Shown here: piece by piece, positions 17,350-26,188 of the stretch | Layout of the letters: each line of letters begins with the position of its first letter | Position numbering within the stretch: the first letter of the stretch is position 1 | Assembly (NCBI GenBank): GCA_045545175.1 | Contig: JAZQAK010000022.1 | Span: 1 to 64,000, forward strand | From: RGIG6165 sp045545175 | GTDB taxonomy: Bacteria; Bacillota; Clostridia; Oscillospirales; Feifaniaceae | DNA: 64,000 nucleotides | Direction of reading: 5' to 3' | Notes under the pieces: model-generated | Told to the model about the DNA's origin: nothing | Seen by the model: only the letters and a program-made list of their open reading frames with translations | The model's database searches: none | Made by a program: the position numbers and the translations under genes

Positions 17350-18135
17350 ATGAAATTTTGTACTTTGTTTTCAGGCAGCAGCGGTAACTGCACTTTTATT
17401 GAATACGGTGATACGAGGATTCTTGTCGATGCAGGCAAAAACGTCAAGACGATACGGTGTTCTCTTCAGCAAATCGGATACGACTTGCCTGATATTGACG
17501 CTGTTTTGCTTACTCACGGGCACAGTGACCACGTTGCAGCAATCAAGGTGCTGGCAGGGCGTTATTCAATGCCGATAATGGGCACCTTCGGCACGCTTGA
17601 CCACGTGCTTGACACGTGTGGTGACGTTATGCCATCAAGGCTGACTCTCATAGATACCGACAGTATTTACAAAATCGGTGATATATCGGTAAACGTTTTT
17701 TCAACGCCTCACGATATTGAGGGGAGTGTGGGTTATTCTTTCTCGGCTGACGGGAAGAGGCTGACGATAGCGACGGATATGGGCTACGTGACGGACGGTA
17801 CATATGAACTTATGAAAAAGTCCGACTTTGTTATAATTGAGTCGAATTATGATACGGATATGCTTGAAAACGGGCCGTATCCGCCACACCTTGTTGCAAG
17901 GATAAAGAGTAATAAGGGGCATTTGTCAAACGTTGACTGTGCAAAAACGATATGCAGACTCGTGACAGACGGGGTGTGTCATTTTATGCTGGCGCATCTG
18001 AGTGTCAACAACAATACGCAGGATCTTGCGATGAGGGAAACGATTGGAAAACTTATTTCGAAGGGTGTAAAACCGGGTGAAGTAACGGTTGATATAGCAC
18101 CGAGGGATGAAACGGGAAGGATGTTTGTTATATGA
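17350..18135 (+). CDS. yycJ: MBL-fold hydrolase YycJ/WalJ
   Basis: A 261-residue metallo-beta-lactamase-fold protein. THGHSDH gives the HxHxDH metal motif, and further His/Asp ligands are in FSTPHD and the DMGY strand. YycJ proteins are conserved next to walK in Firmicutes and are likely nucleases; a role coordinating cell division with DNA replication has been reported. Length is normal. ATG follows GGGAAG. The stop overlaps the rlmH start (ATGA), so the two are coupled. Confidence 0.9.
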   Translation: MKFCTLFSGSSGNCTFIEYGDTRILVDAGKNVKTIRCSLQQIGYDLPDIDAVLLTHGHSDHVAAIKVLAGRYSMPIMGTFGTLDHVLDTCGDVMPSRLTLIDTDSIYKIGDISVNVFSTPHDIEGSVGYSFSADGKRLTIATDMGYVTDGTYELMKKSDFVIIESNYDTDMLENGPYPPHLVARIKSNKGHLSNVDCAKTICRLVTDGVCHFMLAHLSVNNNTQDLAMRETIGKLISKGVKPGEVTVDIAPRDETGRMFVI

Positions 18136-18614
18136 ACGTAAAACTTATTGCAATGGGCAAACTTCGTGACAAGTATTTTTCTGATGCATTTGCAGAGTAT
18201 GAAAAACGCCTTTCGGCATACTGTAAATTTGAACTTATTCAGTTGAATGAGGAGAGGTTTTCCTCCGACAATGCACCCCGTAAAGAGATAGACACGGCAC
18301 TCGAAAAAGAGGCGGACGTGATTTTATCAAAGATACCAAAGGGCGCACTCGTGATATCGCTTTGTGTCGAGGGCAAGCAGATGACGACGGAGGAGTTTTC
18401 ATCACTCATTGACAAATCGGCAGTATCGGGCAGGAGTGACATCTGTTTTGTGATTGGAAGCTCGTACGGTCTGTCGGACAGGGTTAAACAGCGCTCGGAT
18501 ATAAAACTTTCCTTCTCGAAAATGACCTTTCCGCATACGCTTATGAGGGTTATTTTTGCAGAACAGTTATACAGGGCGTTCAAGGTTTCACGCGGCGAAA
18601 CATACCATAAATAA
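18132..18614 (+). CDS. rlmH: 23S rRNA pseudouridine(1915) N3-methyltransferase RlmH
   Basis: A 160-residue SPOUT methyltransferase that methylates pseudouridine 1915 in helix 69 of 23S rRNA. The start MNVKLIAMGKLRDKYF, FVIGSSYGLSD (SAM-binding knot) and the C-terminal FPHTLMRVIFAEQLYRAF match the family, and the length is exactly typical. RlmH commonly follows yycJ in Firmicutes. It overlaps yycJ by 4 bases, and an inverted-repeat element lies downstream. Confidence 0.95.
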   Translation: MNVKLIAMGKLRDKYFSDAFAEYEKRLSAYCKFELIQLNEERFSSDNAPRKEIDTALEKEADVILSKIPKGALVISLCVEGKQMTTEEFSSLIDKSAVSGRSDICFVIGSSYGLSDRVKQRSDIKLSFSKMTFPHTLMRVIFAEQLYRAFKVSRGETYHK

Positions 18615-18627
18615 AAACACCCCAAAA

Positions 18628-18795
18628 GCCTCCCTTGTGTAAAGGGAGGTGGGTTTGCGTAGCAAACTCGGAGGGATTGAAATTTGTAGGGAAGGGCCTT
18701 GGTCCTTCCGTATTGTTTTTTCGGCAGGAGCGAGCCCCTGCCCTACAATCCCTCAGTCTCACTACGCTCGACAGCTCCCTTTGCACAAGGGAGCC
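18628..18795. repeat. MITE-like imperfect inverted repeat
   Basis: The outer arms are near-palindromes: GCCTCCCTTGTGTAAAGGGA on the left and TCCCTTTGCACAAGGGAGCC on the right, each able to fold on itself and both arms pairing with each other. Inner parts also pair (GGAGGGATTG...CAATCCCTC; GCAGG...CCTGC). The same kind of sequence recurs between genes in many gut Firmicute assemblies, as I recall it; copy number here cannot be tested. It holds no gene and may act as a terminator for rlmH. Confidence 0.75.
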
Positions 18796-18807
18796 TTTTT
18801 TTATTTG

Positions 18808-18836
18808 TTGATAAAGCAGATTATTTATGATAGAAT
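18808..18836 (+). promoter_or_regulatory. Promoter of the zinc-ribbon gene
   Basis: TTGATA and TAGAAT are separated by 17 bases, starting 13 bases after the inverted-repeat element and about 36 bases before the start codon. Confidence 0.65.
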
Positions 18837-18872
18837 TAAAATTATAAAGGTTTAAAATAAGGGGATTGACAG

Positions 18873-20291
18873 ATGAAACAATTAGTATGCGAAATGTGCG
18901 GAAGCAATGATTTAGTAAAACAAGAAGGCGTATTTGTCTGCCAGAACTGTGGTTGTAAATATTCCGTTGAAGAAGCAAAAAAAATGATGCTTGAAGGCCC
19001 AATTGAAGTTACGGGTACAGTAAAAATAGATAATACAGACCAACTAAACAAGTATAAAGAATTGGCTCAAAAGGCTTATGAAGCAGGAAGTACAGACGAA
19101 GCGTACAACTACTATCTAAAAGTTTTAGAAATAACCCCCACCGATTATGAAGCTATGTTTTATAAAGGTATGTGCATTGGATGGACAAGTACAATTGCCG
19201 TACCTCGTGTTGATGAAGCGTTTAATGCTTATATCCAGGCAATAGAAAATATACCTCATAAAGATGAAGAAACAAGCGAGTTAGCTTTTTCTATCATGCA
19301 ATTATATAGTGTTGAATTAGCACGATTGTTGAAAGCGTGGTTCGATATGGCACGTCATAATTTTTGGGATGTGAACGAATGGAATAATGTTAATATAGAT
19401 ACTTTTTGGACATATCTTGGCGTTGCAGAACAATGCCTTAATTACTTTGAAATAATCATGCCCAACATAATGAAATGCGATTCTGAAATAAAGCAAGATA
19501 TAGCAGAAACCTATTGCGACTGTTGCTATGCGATATGTACACACATTACGCAGTTCAAAGATTATTCTCGAAGTGATGCTTATTTTCATGGTTTACAAGC
19601 CAATAGAAAAAGAAAATATGTCGAGATGCATGATAATATGCTGTTTGAAATCAGAAAAGATAATCCTTTGTTTAGAAAGACGGAATATTGGAATGTAATT
19701 GATCGTATGGATCCTCCTACAAAACTTGGAATGCATAATGCAAACATCTTAAATATGAATTTCGAAAAGCAGTTAGAAGTAGATAGAGATATAACTGAAA
19801 GAATAAAAAAATATAAAGAGGAATTGGAACAGCAAAAAATAAAAGAGTATTGGGATGCTCATCCCGACGAGAAGAAAGAATTTGACGAGCGTATGGTTGC
19901 AATCAATGCTGAAATTACACAGTTGAAATTAGATATTGTGCCTTATGAAGGTCAAATTAGGGCATTTGAAAAAGAAAAACAACAGCAAGTTCCTGCAGAG
20001 AGTAATTTAAAATTATTAAATGATAAAATAAGTGAATTACACGACCAAAAGAAATCATTAGGAGTATTTAAAGGCAAAGAAAAGAAAGAAATACAAGGTC
20101 AAATAGATGAATTGACGATTGAATTACAGAATGTTGAAAAAACTGTAAGATATCAAAAAGATCAACTGTATAAAAGCGTAGATTCAAAAATTGGTAGCAT
20201 TAAAGCGGAAATGAAACCATACACAGATAAAATAGCTGTACTTGAAAAAGAAAAAATCAGTATTGTTAATGAGTTGAATATGCCGAGATAA
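18873..20291 (+). CDS. Zinc-ribbon protein with TPR-like and coiled-coil regions
   Basis: A 472-residue protein of unknown function. C6, C9, C23 and C26 (CEMCG...CQNCG) form a TFIIB-type zinc ribbon. A repeat like one TPR unit lies at about 58-100 (AYEAGSTDEAYNYYLKVLE). The last 170 residues are strongly charged heptad-like coiled coil (about 305-350 and 355-470). There is no signal peptide. Related zinc-ribbon/TPR proteins occur in Clostridia without known function. The gene is clearly richer in A+T than the flanking wal and mur genes and sits alone beside a repeat, which suggests transfer. GGGGATTG precedes ATG. Confidence 0.65.
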   Translation: MKQLVCEMCGSNDLVKQEGVFVCQNCGCKYSVEEAKKMMLEGPIEVTGTVKIDNTDQLNKYKELAQKAYEAGSTDEAYNYYLKVLEITPTDYEAMFYKGMCIGWTSTIAVPRVDEAFNAYIQAIENIPHKDEETSELAFSIMQLYSVELARLLKAWFDMARHNFWDVNEWNNVNIDTFWTYLGVAEQCLNYFEIIMPNIMKCDSEIKQDIAETYCDCCYAICTHITQFKDYSRSDAYFHGLQANRKRKYVEMHDNMLFEIRKDNPLFRKTEYWNVIDRMDPPTKLGMHNANILNMNFEKQLEVDRDITERIKKYKEELEQQKIKEYWDAHPDEKKEFDERMVAINAEITQLKLDIVPYEGQIRAFEKEKQQQVPAESNLKLLNDKISELHDQKKSLGVFKGKEKKEIQGQIDELTIELQNVEKTVRYQKDQLYKSVDSKIGSIKAEMKPYTDKIAVLEKEKISIVNELNMPR

Positions 20292-20340
20292 TATTATTGA
20301 CAAGATTTCAGATAGAAATTGGAAAAACGGAATAGATAGA

Positions 20341-20392
20341 AACATCCCGTTACTCATAAGAACGTGAGTAACGGGATGTTATTATTTTTTTA
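20341..20392 (+). terminator. Terminator after the zinc-ribbon gene
   Basis: AACATCCCGTTACTCA and TGAGTAACGGGATGTT form a 16-bp perfect stem, followed by a T-rich run on the plus strand. It lies between convergent genes. Confidence 0.9.
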
Positions 20393-22970
20393 CTAATTCT
20401 TTGAATTTGTTACCGCGTTCGGCAAAGTTTTTGAACATATTGTAGCTCGATGCCGCGGGGGAGAGCAGACAGGTTTTTCCCATCGGCGTTACCTTTTTTG
20501 CAATTTCAACCGCCTCTTCAAGTGATGAAACCGTGTGCACGTTTTTAACCTTAGTCAGCATCGGCGCAATCACTTTATCCGTATCGGGCATAATAATCAC
20601 GTTTGATATCTGACTCTTGTTTAAAAACTTACACAGTTCTGTATAGTCAATTCCCCTGTCCATACCGCCTAAAATAAGCGTGTCAACCGCAGGGATACTG
20701 CGTACAGCATTCATACACGCCTCGGGTATGGTGGCAATAGAATCGTTATAATACTTTACACCGCCGTATTCACCCACAAATTCCATTCTGTGAGGTAACG
20801 GCTCAAACGTATAGAGTGCTTTTTCAAACTGCTCGGGGGTTATGCCGAGTTTTAAACATATACCAAAGGCGAACGCAATATTTGATAAGTTGTGTTTGCC
20901 CTTAATAGGCACTTTATTAGCATCAACCGTGATTGACGTGCCTTCGAAAGTAATTTTCTGTCCCCATATTTTCACGTCACCGCCGACTGTGTAGCGGTTG
21001 GAGGGAACGTTATCTATACTCTTGTTTGATTTTTCACAGAAGAAAATATCGCTCGGCTTCTGGTACTTGTAAATGTTCTTTTTGGCATCGATATATTTTT
21101 CATAGGTGCCGTAATGGTCAAGATGCTCCTCAAAAAAGTTGAGTATAGCCGAGTATTTGGGGCTTACCTTGATATATTCCGTCTGGTGTGACGAAAGTTC
21201 AAGCACGATATAGCCGTTCTTCTTTACGAGAGGCATTATATCAAGCGCAGGAAGACCGATGTTGCCTGCAAAAAGCGTGTCGGGATATACGCTGTGAAGC
21301 ACGTGGTAGATGAGGGATGCCGTCGTGCTTTTTCCTTTCGTACCCGTAATGCCTATAACCCTGTCCCTGTGCTTTTCAAGGAAAAGTTCTATCTGTGAGG
21401 TGATTTTTGCCATCTGCTCGGGCGGTAACTTATCAAGCACCACACCGGGACTTTTCATAACAATATCTGCATCGTATATCGCTGACTGATAGTTTTCACC
21501 GCAGCAGAATTTTGCATCATAGTCGCCTGAAATTTCATTTTGGTCTGCAATGGTTATGCTTGCACCGACCGAATATTTTTTTATATGTTCGTAGGTCGAT
21601 TTACCCTCTGCACCAAAGCCGAGGATAACGACGTTTCTGTTGTCAAATATCGAGCCTTCAAGCATTGCATCGAAGGTGTAGAAAAGGTGTGACGGCACGA
21701 AATGACCAACGTCAAAATATTTATCGAAGTTGTGTGCCGTTTTTCTGTATTTTGCAAAATAACCGTTTTGCTCGTAATAGGAGAGAAGATAGGGCAGTTT
21801 TTCACCCTTGTATTTCTCTATTGCAAGGCAGATTGCGGCATTTACTTCATCCCTGCTGCCCACACATTCAAATGGCTTTTCGGGAAGCACGCCGATGAGT
21901 TTTAACATGGTATCGATGAGTTCGCTGTCGTTTAAAATATCGCATCCGAAAATTTTCTTAACGTCAACGAAGGGGGCAAGCATAAATGCAACGAACAGAC
22001 ATTTCGGGCACTTACCGCACCATATATCTTCTTTACTGCCGACGTTACAGCTTTTAAATACACCGTGGTATTTTGTGCATCTTGCAAAATAGCGTGCAAT
22101 CTGGAATTCGCTGTAGGGACGAAGCAGTGAAAAATACGTCACACCGCAGGGAATGTAATTCTCCATATAAGTGCGGAAATCATACTCGAATTCGGCTGAT
22201 TTTGAGTACTGATGATTAACGTCGGATATCGTGCTTTCGTTTGCACTTGATTCGTTTGAAAGCACGACGTATTTTTTACCGTTTAAGTACGCCGCAAGGC
22301 AGGAGGCGAATGCCGCCATTGCCGAAAACGGCGTATGTCCGTTTAAGTAACCCTGTGCATTGAGTTCGATAAGATGTTTGTCAATCGTTCTGTTTGCGGA
22401 AACCAGTCTGTCCGAAAGACCTGCAACCTCAACACAGCCGAGTGTTGCCCCTCTGGGATTTATAATGAACGTGTTACACTTGTCGGCAAAACGTGAAAGA
22501 AGCTCCATCGTCACAACACTGTCTTTACCGCCGCCTACGGGAATGAGATATGAATCAAGCTCGTATCTGTTGGCATCATTTCTTATTGTTTTACCGCTTG
22601 AAGTGAGCTTCATAAACGACTCAGCATCGGTTTCAATGCCGTTACGGTAGAAATATTCACCAAGCCCCTTGAAATAGAGTTTCTTCCACCAGTGTATCTG
22701 CGTACTGTCAAGACAGCCGCAGGAAACTACAACTTCGGGTGGACAGGCGCATTTCCAGTAACTTATAAGCTCCACCATACCGAGTGAAAAAATAAGTTTT
22801 TCGGCAGATGAGTCGGGTGCATACTTACACGGAATACGCCACGTTGGCGTAAACGTATGCTCATCCATAACGAAAGTGTAAACTATCGACAGTATACCGT
22901 CCTCATACGAATAGTCGTATTTTTTATATTCAAATGTCGGATGCGCTTTGCGCAGACTGTTAAAATCCAT
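20382..22970 (-). CDS. MurL-MurD fusion: UDP-MurNAc-L-Ala-L-Glu epimerase plus glutamate ligase
   Basis: An 862-residue protein joining two steps of peptidoglycan precursor synthesis. Residues 1-430 resemble MurL, which epimerises the terminal L-Glu of UDP-MurNAc-L-Ala-L-Glu: a PP-loop-like IPVGGGKDS at 143-151, SNESSANES near 239-246 and the WCGKCPKC pair near 318-325. Residues about 445-862 are a Mur ligase: an N-terminal nucleotide fold (GFGAEGKST), ATP loop GITGTKGKSTT at 540-550, YNDSIATIPEA, and a Lys-rich C-terminus. In Xanthomonas the separate MurD2 adds L-Glu and MurL then inverts it. A fusion predicts the same route here, replacing free D-Glu. The frame is continuous with no sign of frameshift. 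It is transcribed divergently from the ABC-F gene. Confidence 0.88.
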   Translation of the reverse strand: MDFNSLRKAHPTFEYKKYDYSYEDGILSIVYTFVMDEHTFTPTWRIPCKYAPDSSAEKLIFSLGMVELISYWKCACPPEVVVSCGCLDSTQIHWWKKLYFKGLGEYFYRNGIETDAESFMKLTSSGKTIRNDANRYELDSYLIPVGGGKDSVVTMELLSRFADKCNTFIINPRGATLGCVEVAGLSDRLVSANRTIDKHLIELNAQGYLNGHTPFSAMAAFASCLAAYLNGKKYVVLSNESSANESTISDVNHQYSKSAEFEYDFRTYMENYIPCGVTYFSLLRPYSEFQIARYFARCTKYHGVFKSCNVGSKEDIWCGKCPKCLFVAFMLAPFVDVKKIFGCDILNDSELIDTMLKLIGVLPEKPFECVGSRDEVNAAICLAIEKYKGEKLPYLLSYYEQNGYFAKYRKTAHNFDKYFDVGHFVPSHLFYTFDAMLEGSIFDNRNVVILGFGAEGKSTYEHIKKYSVGASITIADQNEISGDYDAKFCCGENYQSAIYDADIVMKSPGVVLDKLPPEQMAKITSQIELFLEKHRDRVIGITGTKGKSTTASLIYHVLHSVYPDTLFAGNIGLPALDIMPLVKKNGYIVLELSSHQTEYIKVSPKYSAILNFFEEHLDHYGTYEKYIDAKKNIYKYQKPSDIFFCEKSNKSIDNVPSNRYTVGGDVKIWGQKITFEGTSITVDANKVPIKGKHNLSNIAFAFGICLKLGITPEQFEKALYTFEPLPHRMEFVGEYGGVKYYNDSIATIPEACMNAVRSIPAVDTLILGGMDRGIDYTELCKFLNKSQISNVIIMPDTDKVIAPMLTKVKNVHTVSSLEEAVEIAKKVTPMGKTCLLSPAASSYNMFKNFAERGNKFKELVKK

Positions 22971-23002
22971 AAAGTCCCTCTTATTATTCGGATATATATA
23001 TT

Positions 23003-23031
23003 ATAATATCATTTATAAATATTTATTGCAA
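23003..23031 (-). promoter_or_regulatory. Promoter of the MurL-MurD gene
   Basis: On the minus strand TTGCAA (23031-23026) and TATTAT (23008-23003) are separated by 17 bases. The -35 box is a palindrome and is also the -35 of the opposite promoter. Confidence 0.6.
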
Positions 23032-23054
23032 TATTATAACCTTTAAGATAAAAT
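23026..23054 (+). promoter_or_regulatory. Promoter of the ABC-F gene, sharing its -35 with the divergent promoter
   Basis: TTGCAA (23026-23031) and TAAAAT (23049-23054) are separated by 17 bases, in mirror image to the minus-strand promoter built on the same palindromic TTGCAA. Confidence 0.6.
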
Positions 23055-23087
23055 ATTTTAGACAGAAATTGAGGAGGTGTCTGCATA

Positions 23088-24986
23088 ATGCTTATAAGCG
23101 TTACAGGCGTATACAAGTATTTCGGCGAAAAGCTTGTGCTTGAAAATATAAATGCCACCGTAAATGCGGGGGATAAAATAGGTCTTGTCGGCATAAACGG
23201 TGCAGGCAAATCCACGCTTATAAATCTTATTACGGGCAGGCTTTTTGCCGACGAAGGTGATATAGCAAAGGCAAAGAATCTGCGTATCGGCATTCTTGAA
23301 CAGAATAGCGGTCTTGATACGGCAAATTCTATTGAGCAGGAGATGAAAAATGCCTTTTCTGATGCACTTTCGGCAAAGAAAAGGGCGGATGAACTTGCTT
23401 TGCAAATGGCGGAAGTTGAGCCTTCTTCAACCGAATATAAGACAATAACGGAAAAATACAATCGTGAAATGGCAATATTTGAGGCGCAGGACGGTTATAA
23501 TATGGACATTCATATTAACCGTGTGCTTGCAGGTATGGGCTTTGCGGGGAGAGATTTGTCCGTGCCGACGGGGACGCTCTCGGGCGGTGAAAAGACACGT
23601 CTTGCAATAGCAAAACTGCTTCTTGAAGCACCCGACCTGCTGATTCTTGACGAGCCGACAAACCATCTTGACTTTGCAACACTTGCATGGCTTGAAGAAT
23701 ATCTTTCGGGCTTTAAGGGTGCACTGCTGATAGTGTCGCACGACAGGTATTTTCTTGATAAACTCACTAATCGCATCTGGGACGTTGAGGATCACAGATT
23801 AAAGGCGTACAGAGGCAATTATTCTGAATTTAAAGTGCAAAAGCAGATGGACACCGAGCTTGCACTCAAAGAATATGAAAAGCAGCAGACGAAAATTGCT
23901 TCGATGACCGATTATGCTCAGCGCAATATCGCAAGGGCGAGCACGTCGAATTCGGCAAAGAGCAGGCTTCATCAGCTTGAAAATATGGAAGTGCTTGAAA
24001 AACCGAGGACGCATATGCCGTCCCCCTCATTCTCGTTTGAATATGATACTCCGACGGTAAAAGATGCACTTACGGTAAATAATCTTCCCATAGTCGCAGG
24101 TGAGGACAACGTTTTATGTGAAAGCGTTTCCTTTGAAATGAAAAGGGGAGAGCGCGTTGCACTTATCGGTGTCAACGGCTGTGGAAAATCAACGCTTCTC
24201 AAAACGCTTGTGGGTGAGATATATCCCAAGGGTGGCGAAATAGTGTGGGGAAAACACACCAAAATCGGCTACTACGAGCAGGAGGGGCGTAATCTCGACG
24301 GTGAAAAGACCGTTCTTGATGAAATAAGACATCGCTTTAAAAATCTGCTTGAGTATGAGGCGAGGGGTCTGCTTGGCAGAGTCCTGATAAGCGGTGACAA
24401 CGTATATAAACAGATAAAAGTGCTCTCGGGCGGTGAGAAGGCAAAGGTCTGCTTTGCGGTGCTTATGGCGACGAGGGCGAACACCCTCGTTCTTGACGAG
24501 CCGAGAAACCATATAGACCTTTTGACAAGGGAAAGCCTTGAAAAAGCACTGTCGCAGTTTGACGGTAATCTTATTTTCGTGTCGCATGATCGATATTTTA
24601 TAAATGCGGTTGCCGACAGAATAATTGAAATTGACGGCGGTCAGATAAAACAGTATGAAGGCAATTACGATGCCTATGCTACGCAAAAAAGTGCGCAAAA
24701 GCTTGAGCAGGCGGTAGTAAAGGAAGAAAAGCGTACTAAAGAGGAAAACTCTTACTACCGTTCAAAGAAACAACGTGCGGCAGACGTGGCAAAGAAAAAG
24801 CGTATTAGTGAGCTTGAAAGGCTTATAGAGGAATGTGACGAAAGGGAAAAGGTGCTGACGGAAGAAATGGCATCGCCCGACGTTGCTTCGGACTATGCTT
24901 TACTTGCCGAAAAATGTGCTGAACTCGAAAAACTTAAAACTGACAGAGAAAACTATACGGAAGAGTGGATTATTTTAAATGATTAG
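23088..24986 (+). CDS. ABC-F family ATP-binding protein
   Basis: A 632-residue soluble protein with two ABC ATPase domains and no membrane segment, typical of ABC-F translation factors that act at the ribosomal E site. Walker A: GINGAGKST (about 36-44) and GVNGCGKST (about 360). Signatures LSGGEKTR and LSGGEKAK. Walker B/H regions: LDEPTNHLD and, in domain 2, LDEPRNHIDLLT, where Arg replaces the usual Thr. An inter-domain linker (about 240-320) and a charged C-terminal coiled coil (about 540-630) are present. It is closest in layout to YdiF/Uup-type housekeeping ABC-F rather than a short antibiotic-resistance type. GAGGAGG precedes ATG; it overlaps the next gene by 8 bases. Confidence 0.92.
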   Translation: MLISVTGVYKYFGEKLVLENINATVNAGDKIGLVGINGAGKSTLINLITGRLFADEGDIAKAKNLRIGILEQNSGLDTANSIEQEMKNAFSDALSAKKRADELALQMAEVEPSSTEYKTITEKYNREMAIFEAQDGYNMDIHINRVLAGMGFAGRDLSVPTGTLSGGEKTRLAIAKLLLEAPDLLILDEPTNHLDFATLAWLEEYLSGFKGALLIVSHDRYFLDKLTNRIWDVEDHRLKAYRGNYSEFKVQKQMDTELALKEYEKQQTKIASMTDYAQRNIARASTSNSAKSRLHQLENMEVLEKPRTHMPSPSFSFEYDTPTVKDALTVNNLPIVAGEDNVLCESVSFEMKRGERVALIGVNGCGKSTLLKTLVGEIYPKGGEIVWGKHTKIGYYEQEGRNLDGEKTVLDEIRHRFKNLLEYEARGLLGRVLISGDNVYKQIKVLSGGEKAKVCFAVLMATRANTLVLDEPRNHIDLLTRESLEKALSQFDGNLIFVSHDRYFINAVADRIIEIDGGQIKQYEGNYDAYATQKSAQKLEQAVVKEEKRTKEENSYYRSKKQRAADVAKKKRISELERLIEECDEREKVLTEEMASPDVASDYALLAEKCAELEKLKTDRENYTEEWIILND

Positions 24987-26001
24987 ATTTGATTGTGACT
25001 ATACCGAAGGCTGTACGCAGGCCGTGCTTGATGCGCTCACAAAAACTAATATGGAGCAGTCGGTCGGCTACGGTGAGGATGCTCATTGTGAAAATGCCCG
25101 TAATATGATAAAAGCCGTCTGCAAGACGGACGGTGACGTGCATTTTTTAGTCGGCGGTACACAGACGAATACCGTTGTGATTAAAACGGCACTTCGTCCG
25201 CACCAGGGTGTTATAGCGGCGGATAGCGGACATATAAGCGTGCACGAAAGCGGTGCGATAGAAAGCATAGGTCATAAGGTTATAACACTTGCATCAGAGC
25301 AGGGTAAGATAACTGCAGACCAGATTGAAGCGTGCGTTGACGCACATTATGCCGATTCTACGCACGAGCATATGGTTCAGCCTGCAATGGCGTACATTTC
25401 ATTCCCGACAGAGTGCGGAACACTCTATTCAAAGGCGGAACTTGAGGCGATTTATGACGTTTGTAAGCGTAAAGGAATTTACCTTTACATCGATGGAGCC
25501 CGCTTGGGATACGGACTTGAGTCGGACGAGTGTGACCTTGACATAACGGACTTTGCAAATATCTGCGACGCCTTTTACATTGGCGGAACAAAGGTCGGTG
25601 CTCTGTTTGGCGAGGCGCTTGTGGTGGTAAATGACACCTTGAAAAAGGATTTAAGGTATATTATCAAACAGCAGGGCGGTCTTCTCGCAAAGGGTAGGCT
25701 TTTGGGTGTGCAGTTTGAGGCACTTTTTGAAAATAACGAGTATTTTAAGATTTCACGTCATGCCATTGACCTTGCAAAGAAACTTAAAGCAGGTCTTGAA
25801 AGTAAGGGTGTAAAGTTTTTGTTTAATTCACCCACAAATCAGCTTTTCCCGATTCTGCCCGATGAAAAACTCGAAGAGCTTTCGAAAGATTTCGGATACA
25901 GTTACTGGCAGAGGGTGGATGACAAAAACTCCTGCGTACGTTTCTGTACCTCATGGGCAACAAGTGAGAAGGCAGTAAATAAACTGCTTGAAAGCATATA
26001 G
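24979..26001 (+). CDS. Threonine aldolase / beta-eliminating lyase family PLP enzyme
   Basis: A 340-residue fold type I PLP enzyme resembling low-specificity L-threonine aldolases, which split threonine into glycine and acetaldehyde. FLVGGTQTNT, an ADSGHISVHESG strand, LYIDGARLGYGL (Asp that binds the pyridine N) and FYIGGTKVGALFG with the Schiff-base Lys are visible. The substrate cannot be read from the sequence; related family members act on other beta-hydroxy amino acids. It overlaps the ABC-F gene by 8 bases and so is in the same transcript. A structured repeat follows the stop after about 20 bases. Confidence 0.85.
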   Translation: MIRFDCDYTEGCTQAVLDALTKTNMEQSVGYGEDAHCENARNMIKAVCKTDGDVHFLVGGTQTNTVVIKTALRPHQGVIAADSGHISVHESGAIESIGHKVITLASEQGKITADQIEACVDAHYADSTHEHMVQPAMAYISFPTECGTLYSKAELEAIYDVCKRKGIYLYIDGARLGYGLESDECDLDITDFANICDAFYIGGTKVGALFGEALVVVNDTLKKDLRYIIKQQGGLLAKGRLLGVQFEALFENNEYFKISRHAIDLAKKLKAGLESKGVKFLFNSPTNQLFPILPDEKLEELSKDFGYSYWQRVDDKNSCVRFCTSWATSEKAVNKLLESI

Positions 26002-26019
26002 AACAATTCGTAATGCGGA

Positions 26020-26146
26020 GAAGAGGGCTCCCATTGCGAGGCAAGTGAAATGCGTTGCAATGGGAAAAGGAGGAGCAAGGGAGCGGGTGAAGTTTTTTGC
26101 GAACAGCAAAAACGAAACAAAGCGGACTTTGTGACGACGTAATTCG
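26020..26146 (+). repeat. Structured 125-bp repeat, copy 1
   Basis: This non-coding stretch aligns with the minus strand of 47740-47866 over its whole length. Shared blocks include GGGCTCCCA, TGCGTTG, GAGCAAGGGAGC and AAGCGGACTTTG. It can form three hairpins: TCCCATTGC/GCAATGGGA (26029-26065), TTTTTGC/GCAAAAA (about 26094-26112) and CAAAG/CTTTG (about 26118-26131). Short AATTCGTAAT direct repeats lie near both ends (about 26005 and 26141). Confidence 0.8.
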
Positions 26147-26155
26147 TAATTTTGG

Positions 26156-26188
26156 AAAAAAAGGCTTGGGATTTCCCCAAGCCTTTTT
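26156..26188. terminator. Terminator between the repeat and the SLOG gene
   Basis: AAAAAGGCTTGGG, loop ATTTC and CCCAAGCCTTTTT form a perfect stem flanked by A and T runs, so it can act in both directions. Confidence 0.88.

Noticed and set aside
22360..22650. Plus-strand frames inside the MurL-MurD gene
   Set aside because: They are antisense shadows of a long gene with conserved motifs on both sides.
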